Assembly: GCA_016721315.1 (NCBI GenBank)
Contig: JADKIL010000020.1
Span: forward strand, 121,669-185,668
Reading direction: 5' to 3'
Source of the DNA: Candidatus Villigracilis vicinus
GTDB taxonomy: Bacteria > Chloroflexota > Anaerolineae > Anaerolineales > Villigracilaceae
Length of the DNA stretch: 64,000 nt
Under the pieces are notes generated by a model that was not told where the DNA came from, did no database searches, and saw only the letters and a program-made list of their open reading frames with translations. The position numbers were made by a program, and so were the translations under genes. Shown here piece after piece: positions 18,301 through 26,567 of the stretch (positions within the stretch are counted from its first letter, which is position 1; each line of letters opens with the position of its first letter).

Positions 18301-20146
18301 GCAGGGCGCGAAGCCTGGTGAAGGCGGGCATCTGCCTGCACGCAAGGTCACTTCCAAAGTTGCGGCGGCGCGTCATTCGCAAAAAGGCGTTGACCTTATT
18401 TCGCCGTCCAACAATCACGATATTTATTCCATCGAAGACCTCGCGCAATTTATCGAGGAACTCAAGACCATCAATCCCAAGGCGCGTGTCGCGGTCAAAA
18501 TTCCTGTTGTGCCGGGCATCGGCATTATCGCCGTCGGTGTTGCGAAAGCCGAAGCCGATATTATTTATCTCACTGGTTTTGATGGAGGAACGGGCGCCGC
18601 CCGCCAACATTCATTGCGACATGTTGGCCTGCCTGCGGAAATTGGAATCGTGGAAGCGCATCGTGCTTTAACGGAGGCAGGGTTGCGCTCCAAAGTAGAA
18701 ATCTGGGCTGACGGTGGAGTCCGCTCCGCGTCGGACACGGTCAAGCTGATGTGCCTCGGCGCGAATCGAATTGGCTTTGCCACGCTGGCAATGGTCGCCA
18801 TCGGCTGTACGATCTGTAGAGACTGTCAGAGTGGCACATGCCACACGGGAATCACCACCCAGCTTGAAACGAAGGAAGAGGCGTTTAGTCAGGGCATCAA
18901 GCATTTTGTCCCGCGTGATATCGAGCAGGCCACGCAGGCCTTGGTCAATGTATTCACAGGCTTGGGCGAAGGCGTGAAGGACATCGTATCCAAACTTGGT
19001 TTTGAAAATTCACAGGATATTGTTGGCCGTTCTGACTTGCTCGTTCAAATTTCGCATCACGAAAAAATTGACCTTGCTCAAATGCTTATCCCGATTGGTG
19101 AATATTTGTCTGCGGCTCCCATCCCGATTTCTTTACCGATGAATGAAATGCTGACCATTGACCGCGGCCCGTTGCATCGTCCGCGTAATCATCTGACCAC
19201 GGTCATCTCCAATTTGGTGATGGAAAGTTTCACCACGTATCGGCAGGATAGAATTTTGTTTGAAGATGATAAAGTGACTCCCGTTGACCGCGCCCTCGGC
19301 ACGCATCTCACGGGCGCTCTCACACGCTTCCGCAATAATTGGAATTGGCTGCCCGGACACGGTGGACAAGGCGGTCATCGCGAAACATGGATGCAGCCGC
19401 TTGATAATGTGGAAACAGATTCCGTGCCGCGCACATCGCTGCACTTCGTCAGCAGTTCCGTCCCAGGCAATGGACTCGGCGCATACAATGCCGACCCCGT
19501 TCACATCCTCGTCGAAGGCGGCGCACAGGATGGGGTTGCGAAGGGCATCTCTGGCGGGCGGGTGGTCATCATGAAAGGCTACAACCATGATGGCAAGTTG
19601 ATTGACGGCTCGGTTGGAAAGAGCCTTGCGTATGGCGGCACGAGCGGCGTGGTCATCGTGCAAGGCAACGCGGACTCACGCGCCTGCATCCGTCTCTCTG
19701 GCGCGGATGTGATTATCGGCGGCGAAATCCTCAAGCCGCTCAATGACAGCCTCGGCTTTATCGGCGCGCGCTCCAATGTGAAAGGCTTCCTGTGCGAATA
19801 CATGACCTCAGGCCGTGTGCTGGTGCTGGGTGACCCTGGCCCGTGGATGTGCGCAGGCATGACGGGCGGCGTGTTATATCTTCGTTTGCAACCGCATCTC
19901 AATTTTGATCAAGCTGCCATTCAGCGCCGTTTGGGAAAAGGCGCAAAAGTATCTGTGCAGGAAGTTGGCGAAAGTGACCAGCAAAACCTACGTGAGCTTT
20001 TGACTATGTACGCTGATGAGCTGAAACATAATCATCAAGCGGAAGAATCCCAAAAAGCCCTCGACCTGCTTGTGGATTGGAAGAGCACCTTTATCCGCGT
20101 GGTGCCGCTGGGTCAACAGGAAGAACAGAAATTCGCAACGGAGTAA
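15362..20146 (+). CDS. gltB: Glutamate synthase, large subunit
   Basis: The 1594-residue enzyme makes two glutamates from glutamine and 2-oxoglutarate. Cys41 ('RDACALVASV') is the likely N-terminal nucleophile, implying a 40-residue propeptide. The glutaminase domain has 'HARYSTNTATSF' and 'IGHNGEINTIARLREQ'. The FMN/2-oxoglutarate domain has 'GQGAKPGEGGHLPARKVT' and 'TGFDGGTGAARQHSL'. Cysteines near residue 1148-1160 (C-x5-C-x4-C in 'GCTICRDCQSGTC', with one extra Cys) fit the 3Fe-4S cluster. The C-terminal GXGXG helix domain is present ('SGGRVVIMKG'). No gltD-like small subunit adjoins it, so it may use ferredoxin or a distant GltD. An AAGGTGAT ribosome site precedes the ATG, and the shared nitrogen operator lies about 70 bp upstream. 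Confidence 0.95.
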   Translation: MKNKVQFQSVDNESENDSSSNSFNWLTSPHTKTWLDERDACALVASVRKNGEATHGNLKRALAALSIMGHRSGEVNGEGDGIGVMTDIPRVLWSQALEQAGKPGWLAEDRRFFVGHLMIPNTEADVQGVKTKIINMLKERDIDLLLERPTPTRLQALGKMARQQVPHLWQISGMVHNGPLENVERTLFDLSLHIEKFTNVAIASLSSNVVVYKVRGSIETLYQYFPELRNPDFTTAITIGHARYSTNTATSFERVQPFSLIGHNGEINTIARLREQAEMLGVNLVESGSDSQDLDRLLSTLIHHYRFSLTESLELAFPPILSEVEKLSPELQTIYKYYRQAFGPYSQGPAGIISRFGDECVFSVDALGLRPLWFGDTEKEYFFSSEKGVYHLDDMVVDPIPLSPGEKMRVRIHRGRNVEVFDYPAIQQRMLNLTMRRFGSLETLNKRLAHPPLPLEISEENLTSATPTVDLDNRLSAFGWGREDREWVQELAKNGIDPISSLGFDGPLASLSTERQNIADYFKEAVAVVTNPAIDREREVEHFSTQTIIGSRPPLVPNELREESTFTLETPILLDSVSAGLKTGYPTLSQLTSRFPNEQLGHLQTVTLAGETTPQALERLAQAAIDSVRNGAKIILLDDSAAFQNQNGWVDPILALSVIDLALRKTFAELNSSESSSTPLPINDSGKIDLSLMASHSAVNLRRQVGLVVRSGAIRNLHDVIMCIGMGADAISPYLIFEAAVKATNDEEETEGLKKTFKALRSGIEKCISTMGIHEARGYGRLFSSIGLSNPVAFALGVKNYGGSEQGGLKWNDIDADTEQRTQAYHSAGRGELSRVNHFYPKIWKAAGKLGKGESGWGEYEAHTQTTAKANPVTIRHILDFRYPEQTSIESDKVNLGITSHKLPFLIASMSFGSQGETAYRAYAEAAFRLNMLSLNGEGGEIPDLLGKYPFNRGIQIASGRFGITAETINATNLLEIKVGQGAKPGEGGHLPARKVTSKVAAARHSQKGVDLISPSNNHDIYSIEDLAQFIEELKTINPKARVAVKIPVVPGIGIIAVGVAKAEADIIYLTGFDGGTGAARQHSLRHVGLPAEIGIVEAHRALTEAGLRSKVEIWADGGVRSASDTVKLMCLGANRIGFATLAMVAIGCTICRDCQSGTCHTGITTQLETKEEAFSQGIKHFVPRDIEQATQALVNVFTGLGEGVKDIVSKLGFENSQDIVGRSDLLVQISHHEKIDLAQMLIPIGEYLSAAPIPISLPMNEMLTIDRGPLHRPRNHLTTVISNLVMESFTTYRQDRILFEDDKVTPVDRALGTHLTGALTRFRNNWNWLPGHGGQGGHRETWMQPLDNVETDSVPRTSLHFVSSSVPGNGLGAYNADPVHILVEGGAQDGVAKGISGGRVVIMKGYNHDGKLIDGSVGKSLAYGGTSGVVIVQGNADSRACIRLSGADVIIGGEILKPLNDSLGFIGARSNVKGFLCEYMTSGRVLVLGDPGPWMCAGMTGGVLYLRLQPHLNFDQAAIQRRLGKGAKVSVQEVGESDQQNLRELLTMYADELKHNHQAEESQKALDLLVDWKSTFIRVVPLGQQEEQKFATE

Positions 20147-20184
20147 AGTAATTGATCGGACTTAAGTCCGCAATAATATTTAAA

Positions 20185-20220
20185 GAAATAGACCCGGAAA
20201 CAATTACAAGTCTATTTTTC
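20185..20220 (+). terminator. gltB terminator
   Basis: An 8-9 bp stem GAAATAGAC/GTCTATTTTTC is followed by T-rich sequence (ATTTTTCTTTC) 39 nt after the gltB stop. Confidence 0.75.
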
Positions 20221-20236
20221 ATTTTTCTTTCGATAT

Positions 20237-20250
20237 GCTCCATTTGGGTA
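20237..20250 (+). promoter_or_regulatory. Auxiliary copy of the nitrogen operator (site B')
   Basis: GCTCC-ATTT-GGGTA matches the right arm perfectly and has the same left arm (CTCC) as site B. Its centre is 63 bp upstream of the centre of site B, six helical turns. No -10 box is seen at the expected distance, so it would be an auxiliary site. Confidence 0.45.
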
Positions 20251-20299
20251 GGAAATATTTTGATGTACGACCAATATCAGCGGGTTGTATAGTCGATAT

Positions 20300-20342
20300 T
20301 CTCCAAAGGGGTAATAGGCATATGACCCTGAATCCATAGAAT
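20300..20342 (+). promoter_or_regulatory. Promoter of the permease-amt operon with nitrogen operator (site B)
   Basis: TCTCC-AAAG-GGGTA (20300-20313) is followed by ATAG; TAGGCA (20315-20320), a 16-nt spacer and TAGAAT (20337-20342) form the promoter. The centre-to--10 distance is 30.5 bp. Confidence 0.65.
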
Positions 20343-20393
20343 AAGACCTATTCATAGAACAGCATTTCATCTTTCAAAGAGAGATACCTAACC

Positions 20394-21698
20394 TTGATTT
20401 TCACTCTGATCATTTTCGTGTTGGCATACATAGCAATAGCAAGCGAGAAATTCCCGCGCCATTGGGTGGCTCTTTTGGGCGGCGCTTTGCTGATCTTGTT
20501 TGGCGTGCTCACTCCAACCGAAGCGCTGGCGTATATCAGCTGGGAGACACTGGGATTGGTTGCGGGAATGTTTACTTTGGTGGCAATTCTGGTGCAGGCT
20601 GGTTTCTTCACCTGGCTGGCTATGATGTCCCTTCGCAAAGTCAATTATCACCCGGTGCCCTTGTTCATCATTCTGATCCTGTTGGCCGCTTTTCTGGCAG
20701 CATTCATGGATAGCATCACAGTGATGTTGTTTCTGGCCGCGTTGACATTGCAACTCTGCACCTTGCTCAATCTCGACCCGGTTCCGCTCGTGATCGCAGA
20801 GGTTTGTGCTGCCAATACTGGCGGCGCTGCCACACTGGTAGGCGACCCGCCTAATGTGATTTTGGGGACAACATTGGGTTTCTCTTTTTCAGATTTTGCC
20901 ACCAATACAGGCCCAATTGCACTTGTCGGTGCCTTGATTTTGGTGACCTACTTTTACTTGAAAAATCGCAAAGCGTTACAGAATGCGCATGTTGCTCTGA
21001 CGCCTGAAATGATCGAAAAGATCGACGAACTGCACAGCGAGCCTTTACACGTCCATTTGACTCGCGTAGGTCTGACCGGTTTCGTCATGGCAGTGGTCTT
21101 GTTGATCTTCCACATTCCTTTGAGTGATCTGGCAGGTCTACCCATCAATGCGGCTGTATCGGCTTTGGTTCCGGCAGGAATTGCCATGATCGCTCTGCGC
21201 GATGACCAACGCAAGAAAATTCTCTTGAGTGTGGACGGCGAAAGCATTCTATTCTTCGCAGGTTTATTCATGATGATCGGTGGTTTGGAGAAGGTTCATC
21301 TTTTTGAAACCCTCGCGAAAGCATTGGCGCTGGCTACCGCTTCCAATTCAAATACTTTGGTCATGGCTTTGCATTGGGGGCCGGGTCTTGCAAGCGGAAT
21401 TCTGGATAATGTGCCGCTGGCTTTAGCAATGACGTTCGTACTCAAAGACCTGGCTGCCATTCCCGGTACGCCTCCACTGTCCATGATGGTTTGGTCACTG
21501 GCAATGGGTGTGGACGTCGGCGGCAACTTGACGCCAATCGGTGCCTCTGCCAATGTGGTTGCGTATTCCTACATGGAACACAATCACGGTTCCATTGGCT
21601 GGAAGCGCTGGTTGCTGATCGCAGTCCCGCCTGCCATTATTGTGATGATCATTGCTTCGATCATCTTGCTCTATAAAAATCAGATCGGTTGGTATTAG
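20394..21698 (+). CDS. ArsB/NhaD/CitM-superfamily ion permease
   Basis: The 434-residue membrane protein has about eleven helices and the signatures of the ion-transporter superfamily that includes ArsB, NhaD and the P protein. 'AANTGGAATLVGDPPNVILG' and, in the second half, 'SGILDNVPLALAMT' and 'GVDVGGNLTPIGASANVVA' are the paired re-entrant loops. It moves an anion or exchanges Na+/H+; the substrate is not readable. TTG at 20394 was chosen because GAGAGA lies about 9 nt upstream and no in-frame ATG exists nearby. Being first in the transcript with amt under a nitrogen-type operator suggests a role in nitrogen or ammonium-linked ion balance. Confidence 0.8.
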   Translation: MIFTLIIFVLAYIAIASEKFPRHWVALLGGALLILFGVLTPTEALAYISWETLGLVAGMFTLVAILVQAGFFTWLAMMSLRKVNYHPVPLFIILILLAAFLAAFMDSITVMLFLAALTLQLCTLLNLDPVPLVIAEVCAANTGGAATLVGDPPNVILGTTLGFSFSDFATNTGPIALVGALILVTYFYLKNRKALQNAHVALTPEMIEKIDELHSEPLHVHLTRVGLTGFVMAVVLLIFHIPLSDLAGLPINAAVSALVPAGIAMIALRDDQRKKILLSVDGESILFFAGLFMMIGGLEKVHLFETLAKALALATASNSNTLVMALHWGPGLASGILDNVPLALAMTFVLKDLAAIPGTPPLSMMVWSLAMGVDVGGNLTPIGASANVVAYSYMEHNHGSIGWKRWLLIAVPPAIIVMIIASIILLYKNQIGWY

Positions 21699-21723
21699 TT
21701 TTTTTGATAGGAGAGATAAAGAG

Positions 21724-22194
21724 ATGTACATACTTTCTTTGATCGGCTACATCATGATCGCGCTGTTGTTGATGAGCATGCTTGCAAAAGCTCGTCCACG
21801 AATTAAAGAGCCGGCACCCGGCAAGGCATTGAAAAACCTTCCCATGGGATTATCGTCACGTTTTCAATTGCAGCGCTCCAGTTTTATGGCTCTGTTAACC
21901 GGGACAGTGTTCGGAGTTGTTACTGGCTGGCTGCCATTAAGCATGGCAGGAATTGTTGCCGCCGTTGCGCTCACCACTATTTTTTTACCAATGCGCTACA
22001 CATTCACGACCAAGGGAATATCCGTTGGGGATGGAGCGTTTTACCCCTGGAATGGTTTTACCGGCTATGTTGCCAAAGGGTCGAGTCTTAAGTTTGACCA
22101 TCCTTCCTTTTTTGGACGTCTCACATTGTTCATCAAACCCGCCGAAATGAACAATGTGTTGGAATACGTTGAGCGGTATGTCAGAGCAAGCTAA
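21724..22194 (+). CDS. Small membrane protein of unknown function
   Basis: The 156-residue protein has an N-terminal helix (residues 3-20), a central hairpin of two helices (about 55-95), and a soluble C-terminal part rich in aromatic residues ('GDGAFYPWNGFTGYVAKGSS'). This C-terminal half resembles membrane-anchored PH-like/DUF5673-type domains, but I cannot name the family. The ATG at 21724 follows AGGAGA and is 25 nt after the permease stop. amt starts 27 nt later, so all three are one transcript. Confidence 0.8.
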   Translation: MYILSLIGYIMIALLLMSMLAKARPRIKEPAPGKALKNLPMGLSSRFQLQRSSFMALLTGTVFGVVTGWLPLSMAGIVAAVALTTIFLPMRYTFTTKGISVGDGAFYPWNGFTGYVAKGSSLKFDHPSFFGRLTLFIKPAEMNNVLEYVERYVRAS

Positions 22195-22221
22195 AAAATA
22201 AAATAGAGGAGAATTGAAGAA

Positions 22222-23766
22222 ATGAAAGCTGATAACAAAAAGAAGTGGATGTTTATTTTGCCATTAGTGGCAGTAGCTCTGGCTTTCGCATTTGCCACAC
22301 CGGCATTTGCGCAGGATGGTGAACCGCCAACAGCCGAGCAGGTGAGTGATATTACCCTCGGCCTCAATATGTTGTGGATGCTGATTGGTGGCTTCCTGGT
22401 GTTCTTCATGCAGGCTGGCTTTGCCCTGGTGGAAGCTGGTTTCACTCGCAACAAGAACGTAACTCACACCATGATGATGAATATGATGGTCTTCTGTATT
22501 GGCGCAATAGGCTATTGGTTGACAGGTTTCGCCTTCCAGTTTGGTGGTGTCAATGCGGCTTATCCTGAAGTAGCCACTGCCGGAGCCATTGCTGGCGAAT
22601 GGGCGCACTCTCCCATCACACTTGGTGATTGGACTGGTCAGCTTGCCTCTCCATTGTTGCGTCTGGGTCAGTTTGGGTTCATCGGTGGAAGCGGCTTCTT
22701 CCTCGCCGGCTTGGGAACGAATGCCGGTATTCTCTCCTTCTTCCTGTTCCAGATGGTCTTCATGGATACTGCTGCCACCATCCCAACTGGTTCCATGGCA
22801 GAACGCCTTAAGTTCTCCGGCTTTGTTGCCATGAGCTTGTGGGTCAGTATGTTCATTTACCCCGTTGTTGCCGGGTGGATCTGGGGCGGCGGCTGGCTTC
22901 AAAATCTGGGCCGTATTGCCGGTCTCGGTAACGGCGCAGTGGACTTTGCGGGTTCCGGCCCGGTTCACATGATCGGCGGCGTTGTAGGTTTGGCTGGCGC
23001 AATTGTGCTTGGCCCGCGTATCGGCAAGTTCAATAAAGATGGTTCCGCCAACACCATTCCCGGTCACAATATTACGATCGGTGTGTTGGGTACCATCATC
23101 CTATTCTTCGGTTGGTTCGGTTTCAATCCCGGCTCATCCCTTGGCTTCCTCGGTGGTTTCCGTAACCTCGCAGTGATCGCTGCCATCAACACTCTGTTGG
23201 CTGGTGCTGCAGGTGGTTGTGCCGCGATGACCTATATGTGGTTGTTCGGCCCTTCCAAGAAACCGGATGCAGGTATGTCCGTCAATGGTGTTCTTGCCGG
23301 TCTGGTGGCGATTACTGCTCCCTGCGCCTTTGTTGATGTTTGGGCAGCGGTTCTGATCGGGACGATTGCAGGTGTGTTGGTTATTTTTGCTTCATCTACT
23401 CTTGAGAAACTCAAGATCGATGACCCCGTGGGCGCGGTTCCTGTTCACATGGTCAATGGCGCCTGGGGCGTTCTGGCAGTTGGCATCTTCGCCAATGGCA
23501 ACCCGGATACAGCCGCATGGAATGGTATGGAAAGCGCAGTGACCGGTTTGCTCTACGGCGGCTCCACTCAGATCCTTGCCCAGCTCGCCGAAGTGGTCAG
23601 CATTTTTGTAGTGGTCTTTGGTCTTTCGTATATTTTCTTCAAGGCGATGTATGCGCTCAAGTTGATGCGCGTCTCCCGTGAAGATGAATTGCAGGGTCTT
23701 GACATGCCTGAGATGGGCTCCCTTGCATATCCCGCGGATTGGGAAGCTCCCGCCGACGCAGTTTAA
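22222..23766 (+). CDS. amt: Ammonium transporter
   Basis: The 514-residue Amt/MEP/Rh protein conducts ammonium into the cell. Residues 1-30 form a signal peptide (basic start, hydrophobic core, 'ATPAFAQD'). The family signatures follow: 'FFMQAGFALVEAGFTRNKN' and the twin pore histidines in 'GPVHMIGGVVGL' (near residue 249) and 'VPVHMVNGAWGVLAVG' (near residue 407). A ribosome site (GAGGAGAATTGAAGAA) precedes the ATG. A strong hairpin follows. No glnK/PII gene, the usual partner of amt, is adjacent. Confidence 0.96.
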   Translation: MKADNKKKWMFILPLVAVALAFAFATPAFAQDGEPPTAEQVSDITLGLNMLWMLIGGFLVFFMQAGFALVEAGFTRNKNVTHTMMMNMMVFCIGAIGYWLTGFAFQFGGVNAAYPEVATAGAIAGEWAHSPITLGDWTGQLASPLLRLGQFGFIGGSGFFLAGLGTNAGILSFFLFQMVFMDTAATIPTGSMAERLKFSGFVAMSLWVSMFIYPVVAGWIWGGGWLQNLGRIAGLGNGAVDFAGSGPVHMIGGVVGLAGAIVLGPRIGKFNKDGSANTIPGHNITIGVLGTIILFFGWFGFNPGSSLGFLGGFRNLAVIAAINTLLAGAAGGCAAMTYMWLFGPSKKPDAGMSVNGVLAGLVAITAPCAFVDVWAAVLIGTIAGVLVIFASSTLEKLKIDDPVGAVPVHMVNGAWGVLAVGIFANGNPDTAAWNGMESAVTGLLYGGSTQILAQLAEVVSIFVVVFGLSYIFFKAMYALKLMRVSREDELQGLDMPEMGSLAYPADWEAPADAV

Positions 23767-23774
23767 TTTTTTGA

Positions 23775-23821
23775 CGAGACTCCAGAAAGTGGTTTTGGTA
23801 TGACCGCTTTCTGGAGTCTCG
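23775..23821 (+). terminator. Hairpin after amt
   Basis: A perfect 15-bp stem (23775-23789 with 23807-23821) with a 17-nt loop lies 9 nt after the amt stop. The following T-rich part is interrupted (ATGTATGATTTTTC), so termination may be partial and allow read-through to the next two genes. Confidence 0.7.
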
Positions 23822-23855
23822 ATGTATGATTTTTCAGGCTGATTGAAACTACGTT

Positions 23856-24095
23856 ATGCATGAAACTACTTCAAATATTTCTCCGCCCGCGTTGATCTAT
23901 CTTGGAATGGGTTTGGTCATTGCCAGAATTCTTTTGGATGGCACCAATACCCGCGGCTTTACCTGGCTGCAATGGCTGCAATTTCTGGTGGATGCGGCTC
24001 GCATTGTCATGCTCTGGCCGCTTGTATTGTTTATTGAAAAATTTGAAGTCTGGTTGAAATCAGGCTCTGATGACGAGGCAAAGCATGACCACTGA
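23856..24095 (+). CDS. Small membrane protein of unknown function
   Basis: The 79-residue protein has a hydrophobic segment near residues 10-25 and a second near 43-60 ('WLQFLVDAARIVMLWPLVLF'), and an acidic C-terminus. The next gene begins inside its last codons. I do not recognise a family. Its overlap with the downstream permease gene suggests translational coupling and perhaps an accessory role for it. Confidence 0.6.
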   Translation: MHETTSNISPPALIYLGMGLVIARILLDGTNTRGFTWLQWLQFLVDAARIVMLWPLVLFIEKFEVWLKSGSDDEAKHDH

Positions 24096-25545
24096 GTCCA
24101 ACCCCAAACCAGTTCGGAAAACACTCGGCCTGACTGGGATCACCATCAATGCCATGGCATTGACCGCACCGGGCGCATTCTTGTGGCTCCTCTATCAGGT
24201 GCAGGCCGCCGCCAGCTTTGACGGTGTGGCAGATATTTGGCCCGGGGTGTTATTGGCTCTACTGTCAGCGATGATAACTGCCTTGTCGTTTGGCGAACTG
24301 GCCCGGCGTTATCCTGAAGCGGGGTTTCGCAGCGCCTATCATTTCGCAGATCGCTTCTTTGCGCGTCAAAAAAATCCACGCAATAAGTTTCTTGCCCGCC
24401 TCGGCAAATTTGCAACAGGCTGGGCCGCCCATCTTTATTATTGGATCTATCCCGGCGTTCTCGCCGCCTTCATGGGCATCCTCGCTGATTATTTATTGCG
24501 CTATTTTGGTTATCAACCCACCGTGTTTGGCGAAGCGCTTCTCGTAGCGGCGTTCTCTGCATTTGTCGGATTTTTAGCATTGCGCGGAATTACGGGAACG
24601 ACGACGACGAGTGTTGTCTTGAATACCGTGCAGTTGATCACGCTGCTGATTTTTGCTATTCTTGCAATTGCTTTTCGATTAATAAACCCCGCCTCTTTTT
24701 CTACCTCGGAGTGGGTCTATCCATCTGCGGCTTCTATCCTACTCCCGCACAGTGTTGATGGCGTCATCTTTCAGGCTGTCTTGGCGATGATCTTAATGGT
24801 GGGGTTTGAATCATCCACTGCGCTCGGCGCTTCTGCATCCAATGCGCAGCGGGATGTTCCGCGAGGCGCGATCCTTGCTTTGGTTATTCAAGGTTTATTT
24901 GCTTATCTGGTGGGATACTTCGTGGCTGGTCTTGCGCTGAATGTGCAGATCGACGCGGCTGTTTCACACGCGCCGCTTGGAGACCTTGCTTTGCAATTTG
25001 GAGAAATTTTATTAGGCGGCTACGGAACCACATTGATGGTCTTCTTTGGTTTCACTGTGGCGATTGCCTTGCTGGGTGGTGCGTTGACTGCGATCAACAA
25101 CGGCGTCCGCATCAGTTTCGCCATGGCTCTGGATGACGAAATGCCTGACGTGCTCGGCTTTTTGCATCCCAAATATGCAACCCCGTATAACACTGTCATT
25201 TTACTAAGCACCGTTTGCGCGATCATTGGCTCGGCAGGAATCATCGGTGGGTTGCCGGTTTTGATGGGAATTGTTCTGGCTTCCAATCTCGGGGCATTTC
25301 TGTTGTACGCATTATTGTGCCTGTTGACTATCGTCACGTTTATGGGGGATAGCTCCTTTAATGTTTTCCGCCACCTGCTTTTCCCGCTGATCGGCCTCGC
25401 GGTAAATATTGGACTTGTGGTTGCAGCCGCGAAGATCGGCCTGACTGCCGGAGGAGTAATTACGCAGGCCAGCATGATCGCGCTTGGAATTGCCGTGACA
25501 TGGTTTGTCGTCAGTGTTGCTTTTTACTTTGTCAAGCGTAAATAA
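24085..25545 (+). CDS. APC-family amino acid permease
   Basis: The 486-residue protein has about twelve membrane helices and the amino acid-polyamine-organocation fold: 'LGLTGITINAMALTAPGAFLW' for helix 1 and 'VGFESSTALGASASNAQRDVPRG' for helix 6 and its following loop. The ATG at 24085 was preferred to one at 24070 because GAGG lies 6 nt before it. It overlaps the 79-residue gene by 11 nt. The likely role is uptake or exchange of an amino acid or polyamine, which fits the nitrogen context, but the substrate is unknown. Confidence 0.82.
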   Translation: MTTESNPKPVRKTLGLTGITINAMALTAPGAFLWLLYQVQAAASFDGVADIWPGVLLALLSAMITALSFGELARRYPEAGFRSAYHFADRFFARQKNPRNKFLARLGKFATGWAAHLYYWIYPGVLAAFMGILADYLLRYFGYQPTVFGEALLVAAFSAFVGFLALRGITGTTTTSVVLNTVQLITLLIFAILAIAFRLINPASFSTSEWVYPSAASILLPHSVDGVIFQAVLAMILMVGFESSTALGASASNAQRDVPRGAILALVIQGLFAYLVGYFVAGLALNVQIDAAVSHAPLGDLALQFGEILLGGYGTTLMVFFGFTVAIALLGGALTAINNGVRISFAMALDDEMPDVLGFLHPKYATPYNTVILLSTVCAIIGSAGIIGGLPVLMGIVLASNLGAFLLYALLCLLTIVTFMGDSSFNVFRHLLFPLIGLAVNIGLVVAAAKIGLTAGGVITQASMIALGIAVTWFVVSVAFYFVKRK

Positions 25546-25553
25546 AACAAAAT

Positions 25554-25597
25554 GGCCCGTTTGGGTAATAGTCAGCGCTATTGTGCTTGTATAGAAT
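25554..25597 (+). promoter_or_regulatory. Promoter of the PP2C-kinase-glnA operon with nitrogen operator (site C)
   Basis: GGCCC-GTTT-GGGTA (25554-25567) is followed by ATAG; TAGTCA (25569-25574), a 17-nt spacer and TAGAAT (25592-25597) form the promoter. The centre-to--10 distance is 31.5 bp. Confidence 0.7.
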
Positions 25598-25619
25598 AAA
25601 AAGCAGAGAGAGTTGGTGG

Positions 25620-25687
25620 TAACTTTTGCAAACCACGAACTGCCTGAATTTGCTCATAGCATATTTAGGTGGTTCGTGGCAAAGTTA
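25620..25687 (+). promoter_or_regulatory. Long imperfect hairpin in the PP2C leader
   Basis: TAACTTTTGC...CCACGAAC (from 25620) pairs with GTTCGTGG..AAAGTTA (to about 25686) through roughly 22 pairs with small bulges, around a loop near 25648-25662. It lies in the transcribed leader between promoter site C and the start codon at 25737. No T-run follows, so it is not a simple terminator. Confidence 0.5.
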
Positions 25688-25736
25688 TATAGGCCATCGA
25701 CATTTTTCCTGATGAGAAAAGAAAGCGCGGAACATT

Positions 25737-26567
25737 TTGACAAAATTCGTGCCGGAAATTGAAAGTGGCAGTTTGAGCGTTGTTGGCCCGGTGCGGGAGG
25801 ATAATCAAGACTCGATCCGCATTGATCATGATGAGCACTCGGCTGGATCTGGCACGTTGTTTGCAGTTGCAGATGGCATGGGGGGATATGCACATGGAGG
25901 AGTTGCCAGCCTTTTGGCATTAGAGTCCTTTTTCAATACACTTTTCACACGGAACGGAAGCCCAATTCACAAAGCCTTGCAGCGCGGAGTGGAAACTGCC
26001 AATCTTGCTGTCTATCAGAAGGCGCAGCAATTGGATGCTGGCCGCATGGGCACAACACTTACCGCTGCCTATCTCTTTGGCAATATGTTGTATCTTGCTC
26101 ATGTCGGTGATAGCCGCGCCTATTTGATCCGCGACGGACGCTCCACCTGCCTAACCTCAGATCATACAACCGTGGGGGATATGGTTCGTTCGAAATTAAT
26201 TTCCTCCGACAAGATTCGTTCTCACGCCCAGCGTTCCGTGTTGACCAAATCCATCGGCACATCCTTGTTCGTTCAGCCGGATATTATCCAGCAGAAACTG
26301 CGTGAAGGAGATCGTCTGGTCTTATGCTCTGACGGAGTGTGGTCAGTGATCGAGGATGAGGAATTCGCCCGGGTCGCGAATGAAGCGCCCTCTGCCGATG
26401 AGGTCAGCCGAAATCTTATCGACCTTGCTCTTGATCACCAAACAGATGACAACGCCTCAGTTGTCGTTTTTCACATCCGCAGGCTGACGCCGGTTTCTTC
26501 TGAACAGCCATCGGATAACGGTGAGTCACTCGGTTGGTTTCAAAAACTAAGGAAAATGGTGTCATGA
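25737..26567 (+). CDS. PP2C-type Ser/Thr protein phosphatase
   Basis: The 276-residue cytoplasmic protein has the metal-binding PPM motifs in order: 'VREDNQDSI' (motif 1), 'VADGMGGYAHG' (motif 2), 'MGTTLTAA', 'HVGDSRAYLIR', 'LCSDGVW' and 'TDDNASVVV'. These phosphatases remove phosphate from Ser/Thr. The TTG at 25737 is the only reasonable start given 'GPVREDNQDS' close to the N-terminus. It overlaps the downstream kinase by ATGA, so the pair is translationally coupled, and glutamine synthetase follows in the same run of genes. Confidence 0.92.
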   Translation: MTKFVPEIESGSLSVVGPVREDNQDSIRIDHDEHSAGSGTLFAVADGMGGYAHGGVASLLALESFFNTLFTRNGSPIHKALQRGVETANLAVYQKAQQLDAGRMGTTLTAAYLFGNMLYLAHVGDSRAYLIRDGRSTCLTSDHTTVGDMVRSKLISSDKIRSHAQRSVLTKSIGTSLFVQPDIIQQKLREGDRLVLCSDGVWSVIEDEEFARVANEAPSADEVSRNLIDLALDHQTDDNASVVVFHIRRLTPVSSEQPSDNGESLGWFQKLRKMVS

